NCBI GenBank assembly: GCA_035771175.1
Contig: CM069605.1
Span: forward strand, 24,258,288-24,322,287
Length of the DNA: 64,000 bases
Direction: 5' to 3'
Source: Paratinospora sagittata
Taxonomy: Eukaryota > Streptophyta > Magnoliopsida > Ranunculales > Menispermaceae
Below the pieces are notes generated by a model. It was given only the letters and a program-made list of their open reading frames with translations, was not told where the DNA came from and did no database searches. Positions 1-11,708 of the stretch are shown piece after piece. The translations under genes were made by a program, and so were the position numbers. Numbering within the stretch: position 1 is the stretch's first letter; the number at the start of each line of letters is the position of its first letter.

Positions 1-1993
1 TATAGACAATAGGCCTAAATCCCATCTAATCCCATCATTCAACTCAAATCACATGACTTAGGCCTCTAATGCATAGTTCTCATTCATAAACCATTCAATT
101 AATCAAAAATACTGATTTTCAATTCCTTAGGTATAAACATGCCCAAATTGGGCCATTTGATCACAAGTAAGCCTAACCAATGATATATGGTCACAACCAC
201 CTAATCAGTAGCATAATCAACCCTAATCATGCTTAATTAGACATAAATTGCATCAATTCAATGATTTTAGGCCAAAAGCATCAAAAGCCCTAAAATATGA
301 AATTTTCCATACTTACGCCATATTGCCGATTTACACTAGGTCACCATGTTCAGCCATGTATATCACTGATTTTGCATCATGGGTTCATCAACAATGGCAA
401 CTAGGTCAACATAGTTGACATGCAAGTTATTTGGAAAGGTCTAAGTTCATATTCTAAATTTAGGTCTAATACAAACAACCCTACCAATTTTCCATTTAAT
501 ATTTTGTTCAGCTGTATCAAGCTGCCAACAGAAATATACAATCACAAAATAAACCGTACAGATTGAATTATGTTAAGAAGCAAACCTTCTGTCCAAAAAA
601 AAGCTCAATCCAACGGTGGATCGAAGATATAGGACTCTTTGATGAACAAGTCTCTAATCAGACAATTTCTCCTTTCCTGCTGCAAATACTTGAACTCAGA
701 TGACTATATCACACAAAATACTTTACCCATCAACATCTCAACCGTTCATAATGCAGATATATTAGTTATGAACCATCTTCTAAAATATCATATCCATCCA
801 ACAGTAGGTTTAGGAGATCATCAGTTTGATCAAAACTGCGCGAGAAATTCAGACTCTCCGACCAGCTTTGTTTGGGAGGTTATATCTCTCAGACAAAAAC
901 TCCAATCAAGATGTCCACCAACCAGAATGAATAACCATATGATATGAACTTTCTGACAAAGTTTGAGCTCAATCAGACCATATATCACTAAGATCAAGCT
1001 CTTTGATGAAAACGTTGTTGAGACTTCCCTCAAAGCAACTTCCTCTTTCTTTCTCTTCTTCTTCCTTTCTCTTCTTTTTTCCTTTCCCTCCACTCATCTC
1101 ACTCTCTAGGACTTCCTTGGAGAAGATAAGTGGGCATGGGACACTTGTCCACTCTCATGCACCAACTTGACATGCGTTGGAGAAGAGAAATGGGGCATGA
1201 GACACTTGTGCACTCTCATGCACCAACTTGACATGTATTAGAGAAGAGAAATGGGGCATGGGACACTTGTCCATTCTCATGCATCAACTTGACATGTGTT
1301 GGTCTTATGCACCAACTTGACATGTGTTGGTCTCATGCACCAACTTGACATGTATTGGAGAAGAGAAATAGGGCATGGGACACTTGTCCATTCTCATGCA
1401 TCAACTTGACATGTGTCAGCCTCATGCACCAACTTGACATATGTTGGTCTCATGCACCAACTTGACATGTATTGGAGAAGAGAAATGGGGCATGGGACAC
1501 TTGTCCATTCTCATGCACAAACTTGACATGTGTTGGTCTCATGCACCAACTTGACATGTGTTGGAGAAGAGAAATGGGGCATGGGACACTTGTCCATTCT
1601 CATGCACCAACTTGACATGTGTTGGTCTCATACTACCCATACCAACCACATGTACTTTAACCAATCTTATGCTTGCATGTATTTTTAATGTCCATTCCAT
1701 CCAATACACCAAATTTTCATTCTCATTTATCCTTTTATTCAATCAATCCTAACTCATATCAATTCATGGTTTAATGGGCCCATGCATAAATAATAACATA
1801 TGCATTATACTTTACTTTAACATGACCCATATACAATTTATAATGCACATATTTATATACATTATCAAGCATCAAATATACAAACATTAAACAACCATCA
1901 AATAAACACCAAACATATCAAGGCAAACACATAGAGTTTGGGCAAAATGCAATTGGGCTATGGGCCAGAGGAAATAATTTTCGGGGCGTCACA
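1..1993 (-). mobile_element. Chromovirus-type LTR, cut by window start
   Basis: Reading the minus strand from 1993, the LTR begins TGTGACGCCCCG and runs off the window. It matches the solo LTR at 2656-5621 in inverted orientation and the 3' LTR at 7776-9762 in the same orientation, with scattered substitutions. Position 1 corresponds to about position 4443 of the solo LTR, so roughly a third of a full copy lies outside. Whether internal sequence lies beyond the left edge cannot be told. Confidence 0.9.
1121..1640. repeat. Minisatellite inside LTR, about 11 motif copies
   Basis: A variable tandem array built on the core CACCAACTTGACATGTGTTGG. A short spacer (GGTCTCATG) and a long spacer (GAAATGGGGCATGGGACACTTGTCC-like, about 60 bp unit) alternate. 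About eleven cores are visible. The homologous place in the 7776-9762 LTR holds a single degenerate unit near 9375, so this is a post-insertion or lineage-specific expansion. Small open frames here come from the repeat. Confidence 0.9.
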
Positions 1994-2655
1994 CCCACAT
2001 TTTTGCATGTCTCAATGGTGTTTATATAAAACTTCTTGTGCTAAAACAACACACAACTCATAGCTTGCACAAGAGAGAAGAAAAAGTTTCTTACAACTAT
2101 TTTTTCTCTATCTTCTTAATCTTCATACTCATGTTTTGTTCTTGAAAGAAAAGTTTTGAGTTCTTGAGAGAGAATGAGTGCACCATCTTTGAATCCGAAA
2201 ATCCCCTTGAACTAAAACGTTTTGGTGAGAAAATGAGAGAATGAACTTTGAATTTCATCTTCCATATCTTCTCATTTTCAACACGTCTAGAGGGAGTTTT
2301 TGAATGAGAAAAACTTGCTGATTTTGAAGCTTCAACCTTTGCATCGTTTACATCATTTTCAAAGCATTCAATTGAGCAATATTGTGCAAGAAAGGTATAT
2401 GGTTGTAAGATCTCTTTATCCTTGAGCTTAATCGTTTTTATGTCTTGTATTGATTGAGTTGTAATATTTAAGCTTCATTGTAATTGTTCCAACTATTTGG
2501 AACGAACTTTTATTACTTAGCTTCTTGGTTTTGTTTCTAGTTGAAACAAGTTAAGTCAAGTGATAGAATATCACTTGTGATTCCAAGGTTGGAATCTTAG
2601 AGAATGTTTCACTCTTTCTCTAGAAAAGGGTATAGTGGTTAATCCTTAGCCCGAT
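1994..2655 (+). mobile_element. Copia-like LTR segment with TATA box (left part)
   Basis: Non-coding sequence between two inverted chromovirus LTRs. It has a TATA-like box (TTTATATAAAAC near 2029) followed by a long leader-like tract. It ends at the target-site copy CCGAT (2651-2655) and resumes at 5627. The resumed part carries the block GTGGACGTAGGC...CGAACCACTATAAATC, which I know from R/U5 regions of plant Ty1/copia LTRs. The lineage is inferred from that block only. Confidence 0.55.
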
Positions 2656-3019
2656 TGTGACGCCCCGAAAATTATTTCATCTAGCCCATTACCCAATTAT
2701 ATTTTGCCCAAACTCTATGTGTTTCCTTAATATGTTTAGTGTTTGTTTCATGTTTGTTAATGTTGTATATTTGATGCTTGATAATGTATATAAATATGTG
2801 CATTATAAATTGTGTATGGGTCATGTTAAATTAAAGTATAATGCATGTTTTATTATTTATGCATGGGCCCATTAAACCACGAATTGATATGGGTTGGGAT
2901 TGATTGAATAAAAGGATAAATGAGAATGAAAATTTGGTGTATTAAATGGATTAGACATTTAAAATACATGGAAGCATGAGATTGGTTAAAGTACATGTGG
3001 TTGGTATGGGTAGTATGAG

Positions 3020-3345
3020 ACCAACACATGTCAAGTTGGTGCATGAGAATGGACAAGTGTCCCATGCCCCATTTCTTTTCTCAAACACATGTCAAGTTGG
3101 TGCATGAGACCAACACATGTCAAGTTGGTGCATGAGAATGGACAAGTGTCCCATGCCCCATTTCTCTTTTCCAATACATGTCAAGTTGGTGCATGAAAAT
3201 GGACAAGTGTCCCATGCCCCATTCTCTTCTCCAACACATGTCAAGTTGGTGCATGAGACCAACACATGTCAAGTTGGTGCATGAGAATGGACAAGAGTCC
3301 CATGCCCCATTTCTCTTCTCCAATACATGTCAAGTTGGTGCATGA
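3020..3345. repeat. Minisatellite inside solo LTR, about 7 motif copies
   Basis: The same minisatellite as at 1121-1640, reverse-complemented (core CATGTCAAGTTGGTGCATGA), with about seven cores. The copy number differs between the two LTRs. Confidence 0.88.
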
Positions 3346-4794
3346 AATGGACAAGTGTCCCATTTCCCATTTGATAAAGCAAAGAAGAAGAGAAAGAAAG
3401 AGGGAGTTGCTTTGAGGAAAGTCTCAGCAACGTTTTCATCAAAGAGCTGGATCTTGGTACTATATGGTCAGATTGAGCTCAAAATTTTTCAGCAAGTTCT
3501 TATCTTATGGGTATTCACTCTGGTCGGTGTGGAGATCTTGATTGGAGTTTTCGTCTAAGAGATATAACCTCTCAAACAAAGCTGGTTGGAAAGTTTGGAT
3601 TTCTCGCCCAGTTTGGATCAAACTAATAGATCTCCTAGATCTACCGTTGGATGGATATGATATTTGGGAATGTGGTTTACAACTAATCTGTCTACATTAT
3701 GAACGGTGGAGATGTTTATGGGTTAAGTATGGTGTGTGATATAGTCATCTGAGGTCGAGTATTTGCAGCAGGATAGGAGAAATTGTCTGATTAGAGACTT
3801 GTTCATCAAAGAAGCATATCTTTTTGGTCCACCGTTGGATTGAGCTGATTTTTGGACAGAAGGTTTGTTTCTTAACATACTTCAATCAGTACGGTTTATT
3901 TTGTGACTAAATATTTCTGTTGGTAGATTGATACATCTGGACAGAATATTAAATGAAGAATTGGTAGGGTTGCTTGTATTAGACCTAAATTTAGAATATG
4001 AACTTAGACATTTCCAAATAGCTTGCATGTCAACTATGTTGACCTAGTTTCCATTGTTGATGAACCCATGATCCAAAATCAGTGATATACATGGCTGAAC
4101 ATGGTGACCTAGTGTAAATCGGCAATATGGCCTAAGTATGGAAAATTTCATATTTTAGGGCTTTTGATGCTTTTGGCCTAGAATCATTGAATTGATGCAA
4201 CTTATGTTTAATTAAGCATGATTAGGGTTGATTATGCTACTGATTTGGTGGTTGTGACCATAGCATGGGTTATGCCTACTTGTGATCAAATGGCCCAATT
4301 TGAGCATGTTTATGCCTAAGGAATTGAAAATCAGTATTTTTGATTAATAGAATGGTTTATGAATGAGAACTATGCATTAGAGGCCTAAGTCATGTGATTT
4401 GAATTGAATGATGGGATTAGATGGGATTTAGGCCTATTGTCTATATGTGGGCTGATTTAGGGTTGATGTGTAATGTCTATGTGATTGAGCATAGAAATTG
4501 ATGTATGGTAGGATATTGATGAATGTTTCAGGATCTTGATTGGGTTGTTTCGGTTTGGTGGCCGTGTTTGGTTAGATACTCTCGCGAGGCTTGGTTGTGA
4601 GTAGACTTCATTTATGATTATATCTTTTATGTCATCATGTCACTTATATATATTGTATGTTGAAAGCATGAATGTGTCCTAATGTTTTGAATGATGCATT
4701 GATTTGAGAAAACCTTATGACTTTGGTTGGGTTCATCTATCTGGCTAATAAGGAGCCTTAACCTTGTAATAGGAGGGTTTTAAAAAAGAAATAT

Positions 4795-4903
4795 TTGGGG
4801 ATGAGAACGGTACGGTGAAATAAACGTACACTAGTAACCCCAAATCAACATGATTGGGGATGAAAACGGTACGGTGAAATAGACGTTCACTAGTAACCCC
4901 AAT
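4795..4903. repeat. 59-bp tandem duplication in solo LTR
   Basis: Two near-identical units starting TTGGGGATGA(G/A)AACGG and ending CACTAGTAACCCC, offset by 59 bp. They lie in the part of the LTR that is deleted from the 7776-9762 copy. Confidence 0.8.
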
Positions 4904-5621
4904 GCATGTGGAATGTGGATCCAAATTGATAAGTTTTTACTTGCATTGAACTTATTATAAATGCTTGATATCTATATGTTATGAGCTTTTAATCATGCTA
5001 CACATTGACATGCATACATGATATTTATTGATGAGTATTGATAGCATATTTGAATTCTATTCACTGGGCACCGTTGGCTCACCCTCATTTTTCTCTTTCA
5101 GGTCCTTCTGTCCTGAATAAGGGCAAAAGAGTAGTTATATCTTGAGGACCTTGCCGGCGAGAGAATCCAAGGCCTCGATGTGAGTTGAGAGGCATTTTGA
5201 TTGAACTGTGTTTTAAATTATGATGTATTATATTTTGGATATGTAATTATAACACTTACCATATTGTAGTATGGGTGAGTTGGGACTTGTTAGATAGACC
5301 ATGTGGACATATGACGGTTTTTTTGGACCCTTAGTTTTGGACTTTATGTGTATGTCAATCTTGATGGACTGTAGGGATTATGACGATTTTATTTATGGTC
5401 CATTTTTATGGAGTATCTCTTGTCTTGGATGATTAATATGGTTGGTAGTTTTGTTTAGTACCTGTTTATGCTATGTCGTTGTTTGGGATAAGGCTCGTAG
5501 GGTCTCAACCCCCTCACGAGGGTTGAGGACTGGTTTGAGATGCCTACACCGGGCGTCCCACCCCAGCATTTCACACACCATTCCTAGCGGGGTTGGTGGT
5601 CCAGGGTGCGGGGTCACCACA

Positions 5622-5985
5622 CCGATAAAAGGATATTAGGTTCTTCCTTATCCCGCAAAAGGAAGTAGTCGGTTCATCCTGAGCCCGTGAAAGGATAGGT
5701 TTGTCTTGAACCTTGAAAAAGACATTTGTAACGATTTTGTCCGCACCCGTACGAGGATTCATTAGTGAAGTTTGAAAATCCTAATCGGGAGATTAGGTAG
5801 TGGACGTAGGCGCCACCGAACCACTATAAATCCTTTGTGTGCATTGTATTTATTTTCAGTATTTTTACTGTGCACTGTAAATTAATTTGAGTACATAACT
5901 TGATTAATCCAAAGATTTCCACCAAGAATTTAGAAAAGTTCAAAACCGGCAATTACACCCAATTCACCCCCCTCTTGGGTGTCCA
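5622..5985 (+). mobile_element. Copia-like LTR segment (right part, R/U5)
   Basis: Starts with the right copy of CCGAT and continues the sequence interrupted at 2655. The block GTGGACGTAGGC (5793) and CGAACCACTATAAATC (5817), then CACCCCCCTCTTGGGTG (5966), is typical of the U5 end of Copia LTRs in plants. No TGGTATCAGAGC-type primer site follows, so the end is broken or the next element begins here. Confidence 0.6.
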
Positions 5986-5989
5986 ACAA

Positions 5990-6390
5990 CCTCTAGCGCA
6001 GCGGCTCTCAGTCCGTCATATTACAGTGTCACGGCGCCCAGAACCATGTTGTTTTGGCTGATTTCGTTAACTTAGCCAATTTTCTACCACTTTTTGACTT
6101 GAGTTCTTCGTGAATCATCATCTAGGCTTCTCCTATGTTGTGTCCATCATTCATGCTCACTTCCATACATCTAAATACCTACAAAACAATGCAAAACAAG
6201 TAATTAACACACTCAAAACATAAATTGATCCAACATATAAACTAACAACCCGAAATAATGCATAAAAACTAATTTATTCCTAAACTAACAAATGAATCAA
6301 AACTAACATAAACACACTAAACTAATGCATAAATCATCCTAAAACACACCTAAAACATACTCTAATACCTATCTAAATATGCAACCATCA
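5990..6390 (-). mobile_element. Truncated Tat-type LTR end
   Basis: On the minus strand it begins TGATGGTTGCATATTTAG at 6390 and matches the first 400 bp or so of the minus-strand LTR at 59965-61343. Shared landmarks include TAAACACA-rich blocks and the GGCGCCCAGAAC motif near 6034 / 60940 and 60990. The remaining kilobase of the LTR is absent. Confidence 0.75.
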
Positions 6391-7105
6391 ACGCTAACAA
6401 ACAATATAACAAATGGTGCTAATGTTTCAATTTATTATATTTCAGCATCAAAAGCAATAAAGAAGCCAATACAATATTTAAGCTTGTTCAAGTCAAATCA
6501 AGCGGATAAAAAGAAGTCTAAATCAAAGCTTAGACTTGTCAAGATGAGAAGATAAGAATATGAGCTTAAGGTCATAGAGTTTTGATGTAGGTTGTAAACC
6601 TCCTTGTTCTATATTACTCAATCATTCATACATGTATTAGATTTCTCTAAAAATGATTTTAATTTATTCAAACATGTTTGGTCTAAGTTTCAAACTCGTT
6701 TGAATCATATTTCTATGAGTTCTCATCAAAATCACATTTTTCCAAAAGTTTTTAAAACCAACTTGATCCTTCATTTGATTGTCAAAATGGTTTTCAAAAG
6801 GTTTCAATCATGTTTTAAATGAGTTTTGAATGATTTAAAATTGTTTAATCTTATATCAAAGTGTTTTGATTCAATAGAATGGTTCTTGAATGTCAAAAGA
6901 TTGATTTTTCCAAAATCAAGAACCTATAGCACGCTATCATTGATGATAGCCCGCTATCCAGCCAATTGCCAAAGTTTCCAAAAGGCAATAGCGCGCTATC
7001 ATTGATGATAGCCCGTTATCAAGCTAGTGCCAAAATTCTACTTTTCTGTACAAAGGGCAATAGATAGTGCGCTATCAATGAGTTCAGTATATCGAGCTTC
7101 AATAT
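6391..7105. other. AT-rich LTR-like segment without genes
   Basis: Non-coding. The part near 6470-6560 (GCTTGTTCAAGTCAAATCAAG) and 7170-7235 resemble the fragment at 41284-41610 read on the other strand, which suggests pieces of one Copia-like LTR family. No convincing coding sequence was seen. Confidence 0.4.
6925..7080. repeat. Repeated hairpin motif GCTATCATTGATGATAGC
   Basis: Two copies (about 6936 and 6996) of an 18-base motif whose halves GCTATCAT and ATGATAGC are reverse complements around a TG loop, plus a third partial copy near 7066. Each sits in a GCGCGCTATC context. Confidence 0.7.
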
Positions 7106-7775
7106 CCCCATTATAAGCCAATATTGTGCATAACGAAGTGAAACACTTAACAAGATCATTAAATACACAAACATGAGTAGTTTGGAATCATCAAAACATT
7201 CTCATCTTGGGGTCCCTTGAGATAACATGCATTGCACTAATGAAAAACAAAATGATGCATTTCTGGGTTTTGGGCAGAAGTGTGCTCCTAGGAAGGGGCA
7301 GCGCGCTCCTTGCGTTTCCAAAGAGGGGTCTATTTTTTGGGTAAGGAGGAGCGCTCTTGGGCCTTCTGGCAAGTTTTTCTAAATGGACAGTGAGGTGGTT
7401 TACATGATTATAATAGTAATTTCTCACTCAATTCAGCTCATTTGAGTTGGTTATTTCCTGAGAAAATAAAGAGAACGAAATGAGAAGAAATGGAATGAAT
7501 CAAGCAATCTTGTTCTTTAGCTTGACTTATTCAACATATGTGAACTTGGGATGATTTTGATGGTTGGTTGGACAAAATTGGAGAATCTGAGTTGTGCCAA
7601 TTTCGTGGGTTTTAGTGTGTGACTTTATATTCAAATGAATCTTTGATGAACCATGGGTTTATGGCACACAAATTATAGAAGAAATGATGTTATGGAGTGG
7701 TCATGCTTAAACCCAATTGTCGTTGAAGCAGCTGAGGGCTTGAGATTGATTGAGTGACATTTTTGAGAGTGATTG
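7106..7775 (+). mobile_element. Gypsy-type LTR, left fragment
   Basis: Non-coding sequence ending in the GATTG target-site copy (7771-7775). Its continuation is 14910-16030, which carries LTR features. The left end is not resolved. Confidence 0.45.
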
Positions 7776-9762
7776 GGTGGCGACCCCGCGCCCCGGACCA
7801 CCAACCCAGCAGGGAGTGGCATGCGGAATGCCGGGGCGGGACGCCCGGCGTAGGCATCTCCGACCACTCCTCAACTCCCATGAGGTGGTTGAGACCCTAC
7901 GAGCCTTATCTCAAATAACGACATAATATCAAAAGGTACTAAACAAAACTACCCACCGTATTAATCATCAAAGACAAGAGATAATCCATAAAAATGAACC
8001 ATAAATAAAATCATAATCCCTACAGTCCATTAAAATTGACATACACATAAAGTCCAAAATTGTTGGTACAAATAAAAACCGTCATATGCCCACATATAAA
8101 CAATAGGCCTAAATCCCATCTAATCCCATCATTCAACTCAAATCACATGACTTAGGCCTCTAATGCATAGTTCTCATACATAAACCATTCTATTAATCAA
8201 AAATACTGATTTTCAATTCCTTTAGGCATAAACATGCCCAAATTGGGTCACTTGATCACAAGTAGGCCTAACCCATGATATGGTCACAACCACCAAATCA
8301 GTAGCATAATCAACCCTAATCATGCTTAATTAAACATAAGTTGCATCAATTCAATGATTCTAGGCCAAAAGCATCAAAAGCCCTAAAATATGAAATTTTT
8401 CATACTTAGGCCATATTGTCGATTTATACTAGGTCACCATGTTCAGCCATGTATATCACTGATTTTGCATCATGGGTTCATCAACAATGACAACTAGGTC
8501 AACATAGTTGACATGCAAGCTATTTGGAAAGGTCTAAGTTCATATTCTAAATTTAGGTCTAATACAAGTAACCCTACCAATTCTTCATTTACTATTCTGT
8601 TCAGATGTATCAATATACCAACAGAAACATGTAATCACAAAATCAACCGTAAAGATTGAAGTATGTGAAGAAGCAAACCTTCTGTCCAAATATCAGCCCA
8701 ATCCAACGATGGACCAAAAAGATAAGTATCTTTGATGAACAAGTCTCTAATCAGACAATTTCTCCTTTCCTGCTGCAGATACTCAAACTCAGATGACTAT
8801 ATCACACAAAAGACTTAACTTATAACCATCTCAACCGTTCAGAATACAGAAATATCAGTTTTAGACGACATACCCAAATTTGATATCCATCCAACGGTAG
8901 ATTGAGGAGATCTAGAAGTTTGACCGAAACGGCGCGAGAAATTCAGCCTTTCCGACCAGCTTTGTTTGAGAGATTATATCTCTTAGACGAAACCTCTGAT
9001 CAAGATCTCCACTGACCATAATGAATAACCATAAGCTACGAACTTTCTGACAAATTTTGAGCTCAATCTGACCATATATCTCAAAGATCCAACTCTTTGA
9101 TGAAAACGTCGCAGAGATCTTCCTTCTGCAACTCCCTCTTTCTTTCTCTTCTTCTTTCCTTTCTCTTCTTCTTTCCTTTCTCTTCTTCTTTCCTTTCTCT
9201 TCTTTTCTTTTATTTTTTTCCTTTCTCTCCACTCACCTCTATTTCTAGCACTTCCTTGATTCCCTCCTCCACTCACCTCACTTTCTAGCACATTCTCTCT
9301 CCTCCACTCACCTCACTTTCTAGCACATTCTTGGATTAGAGAAGTGGGCATGGGACACTTGTCCACTTTCATGCACCAACCTTCACATGTGTTGGTCTCA
9401 TACTACCCATACCAACCACATGTACTTTAACCAATCTCATGCTTCCATGTATTTTAAATGTTCAATCCATTTAATACACCAAATTTTCATTCTCATTTAT
9501 CCTTTTATTCAATCAATCCTAACCCATATCAATTCATGGTTTAATGGGCCCATGCATAAATAATAACATATGCATTATACTTTAATTTAACATGACCCAT
9601 ATACAATTTATGATACACATATTTATATACATTATCAAGCATCAACTATACAAACATTAAACAACCATCAAACAAACACCAAACATATCAAGGCAACACA
9701 TAGAGTTTGGGCAAAATGCAATTGGGTTATGGGCTAGATGAAATAATTTTTGGGGCGTCACA
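7776..9762 (-). repeat. 3' LTR of the 7776-14904 element
   Basis: Minus-strand start TGTGACGCCCC at 9762; end GGGGTCGCCACC at 7776 next to GATTG. About 1987 bp. Compared with the solo LTR at 2656-5621 it lacks about 850 bp, with ATGTGG at both edges of the missing stretch, consistent with deletion between short direct repeats. It contains an expanded TCTTTCTCTTCTTCTTTCC pyrimidine array (about 9130-9230). Confidence 0.92.
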
Positions 9763-9780
9763 TCACACCCACCTTAAACT
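9763..9780 (-). other. Polypurine tract of chromovirus
   Basis: Minus strand reads TTTAAGGTGGGTGTGA directly before the TGTGACGCC start of the 3' LTR, the expected position for the plus-strand primer of reverse transcription. Confidence 0.75.
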
Positions 9781-10958
9781 GAACTTCGTCCTCGAAGTTT
9801 TAAGGTTAAGAAATTACCTAAGCCCATGAACTCGGCAAAATGCTCTATCATGTAGTCCTCACGCTCCCAAGTAACCTGCTCCTCGCCATGGAACTGCCAT
9901 CTCACCTTAACCATCGGAATCTCGCGGTTACGTAACCTCTGGACCTTCCGGTCAAGTATCTGAATAGGTTCCTCATCATAAGTCCCATCCTGCCTCAGTT
10001 CAATGTTCCTCCAGTCCAAGACGTGATCAAAATCACTCTTGTACACTCTCAACATTGACACATGAAAGACATTGTGGACTGCTGCTAACTGAGGTGGCAA
10101 GGCTAATCGGTAAGCGACGGGGCCAATTCGTTCTAAAACCTCGAACGGCCCAATAAATCTCGGAGCGAGTTTGCCTTTTATCCCAAATCTAGTTTGGCCC
10201 TTCTGAGGTGAGACCTTCAATAAAACTTGGTCACCCACCTCGGACTCTACGGTCTTCCGCTTGGCATCAGTGTAACTCTTCTGCCTGTCTTGGGCTACTT
10301 TCATATTATGCTTGATCCTCTTAATCTTCTCTGTGTGTTCTTGTACAAACTCTGGTCCCATCACTGCAACATCCCCTACCTCTGTCCAACAGATCGGAGA
10401 TCTACAGGGTCGACCATACAATGCCTCAAAAGGAGCCATGCCAATACTGGACTAATAGTTGTTGTTGTACGCGAACTCACACAGATGTATGTACTCCTCC
10501 CAGTTACCACTGGACTCGAGGACACAAGCTCGAAGCATATCCTCTAAAATAGATATCAACCTCTCAAACTGGCCATCCGTCTGGGGGTGAAAAGCTGTAC
10601 TAAGATCTAGTCTAGTGCCGAGCTGCCTCTGCAACCCCTGCCAAAATACCGATGTAAACCTCGGATCCCTATCTGACACAATCGAAACTGGCACTCCATG
10701 TAATCTGACTATCTCCCGCATATAGAGTCTGCTCAGCTTGTCCATAGAATCCCTATTGTTCACCGGTAGAAAGTGAGCGGACTTGGTCAAGCGATCAACA
10801 ATAACCCAAACAACATTATGTCTCCTCGGGGTGTTGGGTAATCCCACAACAAAGTCCATAGTGACGTGCTCCCATTTTCACTCAGGAATGGCGAGCGGTT
10901 GCATCTGCCCTCCAGGCCTCTGATGTTCATCTTTGACTCTCTGACAAATCTCACACCT
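9774..10958 (-). pseudogene. Integrase and chromodomain of gag-pol
   Basis: Integrase part of the polyprotein. The upstream zinc-binding part ([14 protein letters not shown], then RCEICQ) spans the stop at 10959-10961. The catalytic core follows, with DFVVGLP, SDRDPRFTS and a downstream GQFERL glutamate, so the D,D,E residues are present. The C-terminal part contains the [16 protein letters not shown] block and a chromodomain (EIPMVKVRW...EEQVTWERE) near 9860-9960. In-frame stops lie at 10878-10880 and 10452-10454; there is no frameshift. In related elements the chromodomain guides integration into heterochromatin. Not functional as it stands. Confidence 0.92.
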
Positions 10959-11705
10959 CTAAATGAACTGAGTTATCTCTCTCTTCATGTCGGGCCACCA
11001 ATACATTCTTTTCATATCATGATACATCTTGGTTCCGCCAGGATGAATAGCATAATGAGATCTGTGAGCCTCTTGAAGAACACTCTGTCTGAGTCGTGGA
11101 CCTGCGGGAACCCATAAACGTCCCCTAAATCTCAAGGCACCATCAGATGACAAGTGCCAATCAGTAAAATCACTGCTCTCAGCCCAAGACTTGTACATCC
11201 CATGATCAACGTCAAGTCTCTGTTGGTCAATTACTCTCATTTGAGCACATATCACAATCTGATCTGAAGGGGTAGCACATATACTCATAACCGTAGCCGC
11301 CTCAAGTAGTCTCCACTCATGAGACATCTGGCGTGCTACCATAACTGTCTCTACCCGCTTCCTGCTCAACGCATCAGCCACTACATTGGCTTTACCTGGG
11401 TGGTATTCCAATGTAAAATCATAGTCTTTGAGGAGCTCTAACCACCTTCTCTGCCTCATGTTCAATTCCTTCTGAGAGAACAAGTACTTGAGGCTCTTAT
11501 GGTCAGAATACAGAGTGAATCTCTCACCATAGAGATAATGCCTCCAAATCTTCAAAGCAAAAACCACTGCGACCAGTTCTAAGTCATGACCAGGGTAGTT
11601 CTTTTCATGCACCTTCAACTGCCTCGATGCATAAGCAATGACCCTATCCTTCTGCATCAACACGCAACCTAAGCCGATGCGAGAGGCATCAGTATAGATA
11701 ACCAA
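10959..11705 (-). pseudogene. RNase H domain and integrase zinc finger of gag-pol
   Basis: Same frame as the rest of the polyprotein. It starts at [10 protein letters not shown] (first RNase H aspartate), then [16 protein letters not shown], the [11 protein letters not shown] glutamate, and the SDHKSLKYL aspartate, and ends VVADALSRK: a complete Ty3-type RNase H. About 120 residues of linker follow, then the HHCC integrase zinc-binding region. It is preceded by a TAG (11709-11711) and ended by a TAG at 10959-10961. Confidence 0.92.
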
Positions 11706-11708
11706 CTC

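Larger units (their letters stand above)
2656..5621 (+). mobile_element. Solo LTR, chromovirus (Tekay-like) family, 2966 bp
   Basis: Begins TGTGACGCCCCG and ends GGGGTCACCACA. It is flanked by a perfect 5-bp target-site duplication CCGAT (2651-2655 and 5622-5626), so no internal region is missing from this locus by truncation: it is a solo LTR made by LTR-LTR recombination. It is the most complete family member in the window. It contains about 850 bp (about 4455-5305) that the LTR at 7776-9762 lacks, including a CACTGGGCACCGTTGGCTCACC-like motif near 5064 common in plant chromovirus LTRs. Confidence 0.93.

Noticed and set aside
1121..1640. CRISPR-like alternation of repeats and spacers
   Set aside because: The spacers are themselves repeated and the context is a plant LTR; this is a minisatellite.
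1558..1752. Small frames on both strands in the LTR
   Set aside because: They follow the minisatellite repeats and differ between LTR copies.
3120..3323. Repetitive Cys/His-containing frame resembling a zinc-finger array
   Set aside because: A direct translation of the 60-bp minisatellite; spacing and residues do not match a finger.
5442..5639. Plus frame at the solo LTR end
   Set aside because: It crosses the LTR boundary and the target duplication at 5621-5626.
7673..7881. Proline-rich minus frames ending in the LTR
   Set aside because: They cross the junction between host sequence and the 3' LTR end at 7776, so cannot be an ancestral gene.
9097..9288. Ser/Phe/Leu-rich and, on the other strand, Lys/Arg/Glu-rich frames
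   Set aside because: Both come from the TCTTTCTCTTC pyrimidine array in the LTR.
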